Shown one piece after another: positions 1 through 6,898 of a stretch of DNA of 11,693 nucleotides. How positions within the stretch are numbered: the stretch's first letter is position 1; every line of letters begins with the position of its first letter. Made by a program: the position numbers and the translations under genes. Origin of the DNA: Conexibacter sp. (lineage in GTDB: Bacteria; Actinomycetota; Thermoleophilia; Solirubrobacterales; Solirubrobacteraceae). The notes under the pieces were generated by a model. That model saw nothing but the letters and a program-made list of their open reading frames with translations. It had not been told where the DNA came from and made no database searches. The stretch covers positions 1-11,693 of the forward strand of contig JAOPZD010000228.1 in assembly GCA_025964295.1 (NCBI GenBank), given 5' to 3'.

Positions 1-2036
1 ACGGGTCGTTCGCGCCCGCGTCCTGGGACGAGGCGTTCGCGGTCATCGCCGACCGTCTGCCCGCGGTGATCGAGGCCGGCGGCCGCGACGCCGTCGCCGC
101 CTACATCGGCAACCCGGCCGCGCACTCGCTCGCGTTCCTGCTCTACGGCAAGGCCCTGCTCAAGGCCCTCGGGACCAAGAACATCTTCAGCGCGAGCACC
201 GTCGACCAGTACCCCAAGCAGGCCGCGTCGGCGCTGATGTTCGGGACCGGGACGACGATCGCGATCCCCGACCTGGACCGCACGGACTACCTGCTCTGCC
301 TCGGCGCCAACCCGCTGGCCTCCAACGGCTCGCTGATGACCGCGCCCGACGCGCGCGGCCGGCTGCGCAAGATCCGGACGCGCGGCGGCCGGATCGTCGT
401 GGTCGACCCGCGGCGCTCGCGGACCGCGCAGGAGGCCGACGAGCACCTGGCGATCCGCCCGGGCACCGACGCGCTGTTGTTGATGGCGTTGTTGCAGGTG
501 ATCTTCGCGGAGGGCCTGGACGCGCTGGGCGCGGCGCAGGACCGCGTCGAGGGCCTCGACGAGGTCCGCGCGCTGGCCGCCGACTTCCCGCCGGAGGCCG
601 TCGCGGCCGCGACCGGCCTGGAGGCCGAGGCGATCCGTCGCGTCGCGCGCGACTTCGCGGCCGCCCCGTCGGCCGTCGCCTACGGCCGCATCGGCACGAC
701 GACGCAGGCGTTCGGGACGACCGCCTCGTGGCTGATCGACGTCCTCAACGTCGTGACGGGCAACCTCGACCGCCCCGGCGGCGCGATGTTCCCGCTGCCG
801 TCCGCGGGGCTGGCGAACACCAAGGGCGAGCCGGGCCGCGGGCGCGGCGCGCGCTTCGGCCGCTGGGGCTCGCGCGTGCGCGGCCTGGGCGAGGTCTTCG
901 GCGAGCTGCCGGTCGCCTGCCTGGCCGAGGAGATCGACACGCCCGGCGAGGGCCAGGTCCGCGCGCTGCTGACCGTCGCGGGCAACCCGGTCGTCTCGAC
1001 GCCCAACAGCGACCGGCTGGCGGCCGCGCTCGACGAGCTCGACTTCATGGTGTCGATCGACATCTATGTCAACGAGACGACGCGCCACGCCGACGTGATC
1101 CTGCCGTCGCCCTCGCCGCTGGAGAAGGCGCACTTCGACTTCGTCTTCCAGGGCTTCGCGATCCGCAACTACACCAACTACTCGCCGGCGGTGCTCGAGC
1201 GCCCGGCGGGGCTGCCCGACGAGTGGGAGACGGTCCTGCGGCTGGTCGGCGTCGCCACCGGCCAGGGGCCCGACGCCGACGTCACCGCGATCGACGACTT
1301 CGTCGCGCGCGCCGCGATCGGCAAGGAGGTCGCCGACCCGTTCTCGCCGTGGCACGGCCGCGACGTCGAGACGGCGCTGGCCGAGCTGGCGCCGCGCACC
1401 GGCACCGCCCGGCTGATCGACCTGATGCTGCGCACCGGCCCCTACGGGCTGACGCTCGCCGACCTGGAGGCCAAGCCGCACGGCATCGACCTCGGGCCGC
1501 TGGCGCCGCGGCTGCACGAGGTGCTGCGGACGCCGAGCGGGAAGGTCGAGCTGGCGCCCGAGCTGCTCGTCGGCGACGTCGCGCGGCTGCACGACGCGCT
1601 GGCCGCGGCGGCGGGCGCCGACGCCGACGCGCTGGTCCTGATCGGCCGCCGCCACCTGCGCTCCAACAACTCCTGGATGCACAACCTGCCGATGCTCGTG
1701 CGCGGGCCGGAGCGCTGCACGCTGCACGTCCACCCCGACGACGCGGCGCGCCTGGCGCTGGTCGACGGCGGGCGCGCGACGGTCCGCTCGCGCGTCGGGT
1801 CGCTCGACGCGCTCGTCGAGGTCACCGCCGACATCCGGCCCGGCGTCGTCTCGCTGCCGCACGGCTGGGGCCACGACGCCGAGGGCGTCGAGATGGACGT
1901 CGCCCGCGCCCACGCGGGCATCAACTCCAACGTGCTGACCGACGAGTCCGTCGTCGAGCCGTTGACCGGCACCGCGGTGCTCAACGGCATCCCGGTGAGC
2001 GTCGCGCCGGTCGCCGCGCTGGCCGCCACCGGCTAG
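1..2036 (+). CDS. Molybdopterin-dependent oxidoreductase, large catalytic subunit (5' end outside window)
   Basis: C-terminal 677 residues of a DMSO-reductase-superfamily enzyme that holds a bis-molybdopterin cofactor and oxidises or reduces a small substrate. The reading frame is open from base 3 with no start. The first visible residues (SWDEAFAVIADRL) match the conserved segment just after the N-terminal 4Fe-4S domain, so an estimated 75-100 residues, including any cluster cysteines, are missing. Numbering from the GTG at 66: GANPLASNG near residue 78, VVVDPRRSRTA near 116, GRIGTTTQAFGTTASWLIDV near 207, GNLDRPGGAMFP near 233, NETTRHADVILPSPSPLEK near 340, all typical of the molybdopterin core. 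A C-terminal molydopterin-dinucleotide-binding domain begins near residue 525 (RHLRSNNSWMHNLP). In the segment aligning with the Mo-ligand loop (STVDQYPK, residues 44-51) I see Asp rather than Cys or Sec. Formate dehydrogenase, polysulfide/thiosulfate reductase and other activities cannot be separated without the N-terminus. The following gene is an exporter, not a partner subunit. Confidence 0.93.
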   Translation, partial: GSFAPASWDEAFAVIADRLPAVIEAGGRDAVAAYIGNPAAHSLAFLLYGKALLKALGTKNIFSASTVDQYPKQAASALMFGTGTTIAIPDLDRTDYLLCLGANPLASNGSLMTAPDARGRLRKIRTRGGRIVVVDPRRSRTAQEADEHLAIRPGTDALLLMALLQVIFAEGLDALGAAQDRVEGLDEVRALAADFPPEAVAAATGLEAEAIRRVARDFAAAPSAVAYGRIGTTTQAFGTTASWLIDVLNVVTGNLDRPGGAMFPLPSAGLANTKGEPGRGRGARFGRWGSRVRGLGEVFGELPVACLAEEIDTPGEGQVRALLTVAGNPVVSTPNSDRLAAALDELDFMVSIDIYVNETTRHADVILPSPSPLEKAHFDFVFQGFAIRNYTNYSPAVLERPAGLPDEWETVLRLVGVATGQGPDADVTAIDDFVARAAIGKEVADPFSPWHGRDVETALAELAPRTGTARLIDLMLRTGPYGLTLADLEAKPHGIDLGPLAPRLHEVLRTPSGKVELAPELLVGDVARLHDALAAAAGADADALVLIGRRHLRSNNSWMHNLPMLVRGPERCTLHVHPDDAARLALVDGGRATVRSRVGSLDALVEVTADIRPGVVSLPHGWGHDAEGVEMDVARAHAGINSNVLTDESVVEPLTGTAVLNGIPVSVAPVAALAATG

Positions 2037-2079
2037 CCGCACCACGGCGGGTGCGGGCACCACGCCCGAACGCGGGACT

Positions 2080-2090
2080 GGGGATTCCCC
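2080..2090. repeat. Short inverted repeat GGGGA-T-TCCCC in the gap before the MFS gene
   Basis: The gap between the oxidoreductase stop and the MFS start (2037-2132) holds an 11-bp inverted repeat with 5-bp arms and a single central T. An overlapping pair of arms, GCGGG at 2072-2076 and CCCGC at 2088-2092, could form an alternative stem. It lies 42 bp upstream of the proposed ATG. The stem is too short and has no T-run, so it is not a good intrinsic terminator; a protein-binding site is possible. In DNA this GC-rich such a repeat can occur by chance. Confidence 0.3.
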
Positions 2091-2117
2091 GCATTTCGCG
2101 GCGCGACCGGCGCCGTC

Positions 2118-2124
2118 AGGGTGG
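2118..2124 (+). promoter_or_regulatory. Ribosome binding site AGGGTGG that decides the MFS start
   Basis: AGGGTGG sits 8 bases before the ATG at 2133 and resembles a Shine-Dalgarno sequence. The alternative in-frame GTG at 2121 lies inside this motif and has no purine-rich site of its own, so the ATG at 2133 is preferred. Confidence 0.5.
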
Positions 2125-2132
2125 CGCTCACG

Positions 2133-3572
2133 ATGACCCCTTCTCCCCGCACCCAACGCTGGACGCTGACCGTGGTCTGCGTCGCCACCGCGATGCTGAT
2201 GCTCGACATCGCCGTGGTCAACACCGCCCTGTCGAAGATCGCCGACGACCTGCACACGGGCCTCGGCGGCCTGCAGTGGATCGTCGACGCCTACACCTTG
2301 GCGCTCGCCTCGGTCGTCCTGACCGCCGGCGCGCTGGCCGACCGCTTCGGTCGTCGCCGCCTCTTCACGATCGGCCTGTCGATCTTCACCGTCGCCTCGC
2401 TGCTGTGCGCGCTGGCCGGCGACATCGCCTTCCTCAACGCGTTCCGCGCCGTGCAGGGCATCGGCGCGGCGATCATGTTCGCCGTCTCGCTGGCGCTGCT
2501 GGCCAACGCGTTCCCCGAGGCCCGCGAGCGCGCCGGGGCGCTGGCCGCCTACGGCGCGACGATCGGCGCCTCGTTCGCCGTCGGCCCGCTCGTCGGCGGC
2601 GCGCTGACCAGCGGCCTGGGCTGGCGCTGGATCTTCCTCGTCAACCTCCCGCTCGGCCTGGTGTGCCTGGCGATCACGCGCGCCTACGTCGTGGAGTCGC
2701 GCACGCCGGTCGCGCGCCGCGTCGACGTCGGCGGCCTGCTGACGCTCACCGGCGGCCTGTTCCTGCTGATCCTCGCGCTGCTGCGCGGCAACGAGGACGG
2801 CTGGGGCTCGACGGAGATCGTCGCGATGTTCGCCGGCGCCGGCGCGCTGCTGGCCGCGTTCCTGGCGATCGAGTCGACCGTGCGCGAGCCGATGCTCCCG
2901 CTCGGGCTGTTCCGCAGCGGCTCGTTCACCGGTGCGCAGGTCGGCGCCTTCGCGATCTCCGCCTCGTGGTTCGCGGTGTTCTTCTACATCACGCTGTACA
3001 TGCAGCAGATCCTCGGGCTGTCGGCGATCGAGGCCGGCCTCGTGTACCTGCCCTCGACCGTCCTGATGTTCTTCGTCGCGGGCGCCACGAGCGCCCTGGG
3101 CGAGCGCGTGTCGAGCAAGGCCATGGTGACGGTCGGGCTGGTGCTCGTCGGCATCGGCATGGCGCTGCTGACGCTGGCCCGGGTCGACTCGTCGTGGGCG
3201 ATCGGCCTGCCCGGCTCGATCGTGGCGATGATCGGCACCGGCCTGTTCAACCCGTCGATCACGGCGTTCGCCCTGGGGTCGGTGCCGGAGGAGCAGAGCG
3301 GCCTGGCCGCGGGCGTCAACGACACCTTCCGCCAGGCGGGCATCGCCGTCGGCGTCGCCGCGCTCGGCGCGCTGATCCCGGCCGGCGCGGCGCTGGGCGG
3401 CGGCGACCCGCAGTCCTACGTCAGCGGCCTGCACGACGCCCTGTGGGCGTGCGCCGCGCTGTGCGCCGTGGGCGCCGCCGTGTGCTGGGCCGTCCTGCGC
3501 GACCCGGCGCCGCCGGCCGAGCCGGTCGACGCCGACGTCGCCGAGGCCGCCGGGCTCGAGCTGGTCGCCTAG
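2133..3572 (+). CDS. MFS transporter, DHA2 (EmrB/QacA) family, 14 transmembrane segments
   Basis: Inner-membrane proton-driven exporter of the drug:H+ antiporter-2 family, 479 residues from the ATG at 2133, a normal length for a 14-helix member. Visible family motifs: LDIAVVNTAL in TM1 (residues 24-33, motif D1), GALADRFGRRR between TM2 and TM3 (66-76, motif A), RAVQGIGAA in TM4 (105-113, motif B) and GATIGASFAVGPLVGG in TM5 (141-156, motif C, the antiporter signature), followed by GWRWIFLVNLPLG. A short Ala/Asp/Glu-rich cytoplasmic tail ends the protein. The substrate cannot be read from sequence. It is not a NarK-type nitrate carrier, so the oxidoreductase upstream should not be taken as nitrate assimilation on this evidence. 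An alternative start is the GTG at 2121 (four residues longer). No adjacent TetR- or MarR-type regulator is present. The stop is TAG at 3570-3572. Confidence 0.93.
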   Translation: MTPSPRTQRWTLTVVCVATAMLMLDIAVVNTALSKIADDLHTGLGGLQWIVDAYTLALASVVLTAGALADRFGRRRLFTIGLSIFTVASLLCALAGDIAFLNAFRAVQGIGAAIMFAVSLALLANAFPEARERAGALAAYGATIGASFAVGPLVGGALTSGLGWRWIFLVNLPLGLVCLAITRAYVVESRTPVARRVDVGGLLTLTGGLFLLILALLRGNEDGWGSTEIVAMFAGAGALLAAFLAIESTVREPMLPLGLFRSGSFTGAQVGAFAISASWFAVFFYITLYMQQILGLSAIEAGLVYLPSTVLMFFVAGATSALGERVSSKAMVTVGLVLVGIGMALLTLARVDSSWAIGLPGSIVAMIGTGLFNPSITAFALGSVPEEQSGLAAGVNDTFRQAGIAVGVAALGALIPAGAALGGGDPQSYVSGLHDALWACAALCAVGAAVCWAVLRDPAPPAEPVDADVAEAAGLELVA

Positions 3573-3589
3573 CCCAGACGGGCGGGCTA

Positions 3590-3601
3590 CCCCAATAGGG
3601 G
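3590..3601. repeat. Inverted repeat CCCC-AATA-GGGG upstream of the GGDEF-EAL gene
   Basis: The 67-bp gap between the MFS and GGDEF-EAL genes contains a 12-bp perfect inverted repeat around AATA, 38 bp before the proposed start. It is one of the few A/T-containing spots in the neighbourhood. It resembles a regulator or sigma-factor binding element more than a terminator: 4-bp arms and no T-run. I recognise no named binding protein for it. Confidence 0.4.
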
Positions 3602-3639
3602 GATGCGACGCGGCCGGATCCCTGCCGACTCACACGCTG

Positions 3640-5895
3640 GTGGAGGAGATGCGTTCCACGCACGCGGTGACGCCAGGGATCCGGCTGCTCGAGCTGTGCG
3701 TCGGCCTGCTCGCCGGCGGCTACCTGCTCTCGACGCTGCCGCTGGTCCGCGGCCAGCAGCGCTACCTCCCGCTGCTGGACGCGTGGCTGGCGACCGCGGC
3801 GCTGGTGGCCGCCGTCGCGCTCGTCGTCGCCCGCGCGATCCGGGTCCCGCAGGAGCGCGCGTTCTGCCTCGCGCTCGCCGCGGCGATCACGTCGTGGGGT
3901 TTGGGCGACGTCGCCTGGTTCCTCCAGATCGGCCCGGTCGGCGCGGCGCCGGTCCCGTCGATCTCCGACCTCGGCTTCCTGGGCTTCTACCCGCCCGCGT
4001 ACCTGGCGATCGGCCTGCTGCTGCGCGCCCGCGGCGCCCGGATCCACGCCAGCATGTGGCTCGACGGGGTGATCGCGGGGATCACCGTCGCCGCGGTCGC
4101 CGCGGCGGCGCTGTACGGGCCGGTCGTCCACGCCACCGGCGGGAGCCTGGCGACCGTCGCGGTCACGCTGGCCTACCCGGTCGCCGACCTGCTCGTCCTG
4201 GCGCTGATCGCGCTGACGCTGGTCATCCACGGCGGCGCCCCGATGCGCTCGCTGCTCGTCCTCGGCGCCGGCCTCGCGGTCTTCGCGCTCGGCGACTCGA
4301 TCTTCATGTTCCTCAGCGCGAGCGGCGACTACGAGACGGGCACGCCGGTCAGCGCGTCCTGGCCGGTCGGCTGCGCGATCATGAGCTTCGCGCCGTGGAC
4401 GCGGGCGCGGCGCTTTGAGATGGAGTGGGCCGGCGCGAGCGTCCTGGTCCTGCCGTCGGTGTGCACGTTCGTCGCGCTGGGGATCGTCGTCGTCTCGCGC
4501 TTCGCCGCCGTCCCGACGCTGGCCTTCGCGCTGGCCGTCGCGGCGATCGCGGTCGCGGTCGGGCGCACGATGCTGACCTTCCGCGAGGTCCGCGAGCTCG
4601 GGGAGCGGCGCGCGGAGGCGCGCACGGACGAGCTGACCGGCCTGGCCAACCGCCGCGCGCTGACCTGGCACCTGGAGGAGCTCGTCCGGCGCGGCGACCG
4701 CGCGTCGCTGCTGCTGCTCGACCTCGACCACTTCAAGGAGCTCAACGACACCCTCGGCCACGCCGCCGGCGACGAGCTGCTGCGCCGCATCGGCCCGCGG
4801 CTGGACACCGTTCTGGCCCCGGGCGACGTCCTGTCGCGGCTGGGCGGCGACGAGTTCGGGATCATCGTGGCGCACGCCGGCGCGTCGGCCGACCGCCCGC
4901 TGGTCATCGCCCAGCGGCTCCTGCGCGTCCTGGAGGAGCCGTTCGACCTGCGCGGCATCGCGCTGCGCGTCGACGGCTCGATCGGCATCGCCCACCACCC
5001 CGACCACGCGTCCGACGCGTCCGGCCTGCTGCAGCACGCCGACGTCGCGATGTACCTCGCCAAGGAGCGGCGCACCGGCGTCGAGGTCTACGACGCCGGG
5101 CTGGATCGCCACACGCCCGACCAGCTCGCGCTGGCCGGTCAGCTGCGCGGCGCGATCGCCGCCGGCCAGCTCGTGGTCGTCCACCAGCCCAAGCTCGACC
5201 TCGCGACCGGCCGGATCGTCTCCACCGAGGCGCTCGTCCGCTGGCAGCACCCGACCGAGGGGCTGCTCGCCCCGGCCGCGTTCCTGGGAATGGCCGAGCA
5301 GACCAACGCGATGGGCCCGCTGGCGCTGGAGGTCCTCGAGCTCGCGCTGCGCGATGCCGCCGCATGGCGCTCGGAGGACGGCCTCGAGCTCGAGGTCGCG
5401 GTCAACCTCGCCGCCGCCAACCTGCTCGACGTCGAGCTGCCGGGCATCGTCGCCGCCGCGCTGGACCGCCACGGGCTGCCGCCGTCGGCGCTGCGCTTCG
5501 AGGTCACCGAGACGTCGGTGCTCGCCGACGCCGAGCGCTGCGTCGCCGTCCTGGAGGCGCTGCGCCGCCTGGGCGTCGGGCTGTCGCTGGACGACTTCGG
5601 GACCGGCCACGCCTCGCTGTCGCGCCTGGCCTCGCTGCCCGTCGACGAGCTCAAGATCGACCGCAGCTTCATCACCGACGTCGCGACCTCCACCGCCCAC
5701 CGCGCGATCGCCCGCACGATCGTCGACCTCGGCCGCTCCCTCGGCCTGCGCGTCGTCGCGGAGGGGATCGAGGACGACGAGTGCCTCGCGGTCGTCCGCG
5801 CGCTCGGCTGCGACGCCGCGCAGGGCTTCGGCCTCGGCCGGCCGATGCCGGCGGCGGCGATCGCGCAGCGCCTGAGCGGCCTGCCGGCCGCCTAG
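3640..5895 (+). CDS. Membrane-anchored bifunctional diguanylate cyclase/phosphodiesterase (GGDEF-EAL)
   Basis: Makes and/or degrades cyclic-di-GMP at the inner membrane. Residues 1-311 (751 in total) are an 8-10 helix integral membrane sensor region with no PAS or GAF domain; two similar helices carry an LGD motif (88-90 and 217-219). A charged helix (312-327) leads into the GGDEF domain, which starts at ARTDELTGLANRR (~327), with an intact GGDEF at 402-406. The inhibitory RxxD site five residues before it is lost: position 393 is Ala (APGD). The EAL domain (~500-745) looks catalytically complete: E530 of EALVRW, N589, E621 and E624, D651/D652 of DDFGTG, K672, E708 and Q728. A net phosphodiesterase, or a dual enzyme switched by the sensor, is equally compatible. 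Start uncertain: GTG 3640, ATG 3649 or GTG 3667. GGAGGAG (3642-3648) abuts the ATG directly, which is unusually tight. The TAG stop overlaps the convergent ferritin-like gene's stop. Confidence 0.94.
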   Translation: MEEMRSTHAVTPGIRLLELCVGLLAGGYLLSTLPLVRGQQRYLPLLDAWLATAALVAAVALVVARAIRVPQERAFCLALAAAITSWGLGDVAWFLQIGPVGAAPVPSISDLGFLGFYPPAYLAIGLLLRARGARIHASMWLDGVIAGITVAAVAAAALYGPVVHATGGSLATVAVTLAYPVADLLVLALIALTLVIHGGAPMRSLLVLGAGLAVFALGDSIFMFLSASGDYETGTPVSASWPVGCAIMSFAPWTRARRFEMEWAGASVLVLPSVCTFVALGIVVVSRFAAVPTLAFALAVAAIAVAVGRTMLTFREVRELGERRAEARTDELTGLANRRALTWHLEELVRRGDRASLLLLDLDHFKELNDTLGHAAGDELLRRIGPRLDTVLAPGDVLSRLGGDEFGIIVAHAGASADRPLVIAQRLLRVLEEPFDLRGIALRVDGSIGIAHHPDHASDASGLLQHADVAMYLAKERRTGVEVYDAGLDRHTPDQLALAGQLRGAIAAGQLVVVHQPKLDLATGRIVSTEALVRWQHPTEGLLAPAAFLGMAEQTNAMGPLALEVLELALRDAAAWRSEDGLELEVAVNLAAANLLDVELPGIVAAALDRHGLPPSALRFEVTETSVLADAERCVAVLEALRRLGVGLSLDDFGTGHASLSRLASLPVDELKIDRSFITDVATSTAHRAIARTIVDLGRSLGLRVVAEGIEDDECLAVVRALGCDAAQGFGLGRPMPAAAIAQRLSGLPAA

Positions 5896-6875
5896 GCCAC
5901 GCCCTGGGCCTCGAGCGCCGCGCGGGCCGCGCGGTCGAAGGCGCCCTTGAGGCGCGTGGCCGCCATGCGCTCCTCGGTCGCGATGCGGCGCGCGAGCGCC
6001 TCGGTCGAGCCGTCGCCGGCCCGCGCGGCGACGCGGGCCAGCAGCTCGTAGCCGGCGATCTCGAGGTGCTCGTAGGCATAGGCGAACGCGGCGAGCTTGC
6101 CGGGCGTGTCGGGGTGGGCGAGGAAGAAGCCGCCCCAGTTGAACGCGCCGAGGCGCATGGCGGCGTCCTTGACCTTCGACGGCGCGGCGCCGAGCAGCTC
6201 CAGGCGCGCCTCCACCAGCCCGGCCTGCTCGCGCGTGACGTCGAGGTGGTCGCGGTAGATCGCGATCAGCTCGGGGTCGCCGCCGACCTTCTCGGCCTGC
6301 TCCAGCAGGCCGATCGACTGGCTCTCCAGCGCGTGGGCGTCGGTGAGGTAGGTGATGACGTGGGCGCTGAGGTCGTCGCGGGCGACCTCGCGCAGCGAGG
6401 CGTCGACGGCGCGGTCGAAGCGCTCGGCGAGCCGCTGGCCCATCGCGTACTCGTCCCGCAGGATCGTCGTGGCGACGTCGGCGGTCTCGGTGTCGCCGGC
6501 GGCCTCCGCGACGCGGCGCAGCAGCTCGTAGGACGCCTGCTCCAGCGCCTCGTAGGAGTAGGCGTGCGCGGTCAGCTTGCCCGGCGTGTCGGGCTGGCTG
6601 CGCGCGAACAGGATGAAGCCCTTGCCGCCCAGCTCCATGACCACCTTCTTGAACCGCGAGGGCGAGCCGCCGCGCGCCTCCAGCCGCTCGCGGACCAGCC
6701 GCTCGTGGCGCTCGGTCTCGCCGAGGTGCTGCTCGAAGGCGTCGGCCAGCTCGGGATCGCCGGCAATGGCGGGCGCCGCGCGCATCTGGGCGAGCGCCTG
6801 CTCCTCGATGGAGTGCGCGTCGGCCAGGTACTTGTTGAGCTGCTCGTCGAGGGCGGTGCCGGAGGAGGAGGCCAT
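5892..6875 (-). CDS. Tandem-duplicated ferritin-like protein (DUF892/YciF-like), 327 aa
   Basis: Small soluble helical protein of the ferritin-like superfamily, most like the DUF892 (YciE/YciF) stress-associated group; biochemical function unknown. It consists of two copies of one four-helix-bundle domain, residues 11-163 and 171-323, aligned without a gap at a constant offset of 160 residues. Shared landmarks are YLxDAH, GDPEL, PDTPGK, YExLExAxYELL, RVAxxAGD and FDRA. Candidate metal-binding Glu residues of helices A, C and D occur in both copies (E24/E184, E109 and E112/E269 and E272, E142/E302). In helix B, E53 and H57 of copy 1 are Val213 and Gln217 in copy 2, so the second centre may be degenerate. 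The start is the ATG at 6875-6873; the frame is open further upstream, but that extension is an Arg-rich shadow of the dehydratase gene. No clear Shine-Dalgarno is seen. It lies 23 bp after the dehydratase stop on the same strand, so read-through is plausible. Its TAG stop overlaps the GGDEF-EAL stop. Confidence 0.88.
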   Translation of the reverse strand: MASSSGTALDEQLNKYLADAHSIEEQALAQMRAAPAIAGDPELADAFEQHLGETERHERLVRERLEARGGSPSRFKKVVMELGGKGFILFARSQPDTPGKLTAHAYSYEALEQASYELLRRVAEAAGDTETADVATTILRDEYAMGQRLAERFDRAVDASLREVARDDLSAHVITYLTDAHALESQSIGLLEQAEKVGGDPELIAIYRDHLDVTREQAGLVEARLELLGAAPSKVKDAAMRLGAFNWGGFFLAHPDTPGKLAAFAYAYEHLEIAGYELLARVAARAGDGSTEALARRIATEERMAATRLKGAFDRAARAALEAQGVA

Positions 6876-6898
6876 GCCCCCGGCGTTACCCGGTCGCG

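Noticed and set aside
1..3572. Nitrate assimilation cluster (molybdoenzyme plus MFS transporter)
   Set aside because: The transporter has DHA2 drug-exporter motifs rather than NarK/NNP nitrate signatures, and no nitrite reductase or cofactor-delivery gene is present.
728..3598. 956-codon plus-strand open frame across the oxidoreductase and MFS genes
   Set aside because: The translation is almost all Arg, Ala, Gly and Pro with no fold signature, and it is a frame-shifted shadow of two well-supported genes. Lack of stops is expected in DNA this GC-rich.
3573..3639. Intrinsic terminator at the CCCC-AATA-GGGG repeat
   Set aside because: Only 4-bp arms and no following T-run; better treated as a possible binding site.
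3421..5700. 759-codon minus-strand open frame antisense to the GGDEF-EAL gene
   Set aside because: Arg/Gln/Asp/Glu-rich low-complexity translation, typical of the antisense of GC-rich codons. The plus-strand frame has intact GGDEF and EAL active sites.
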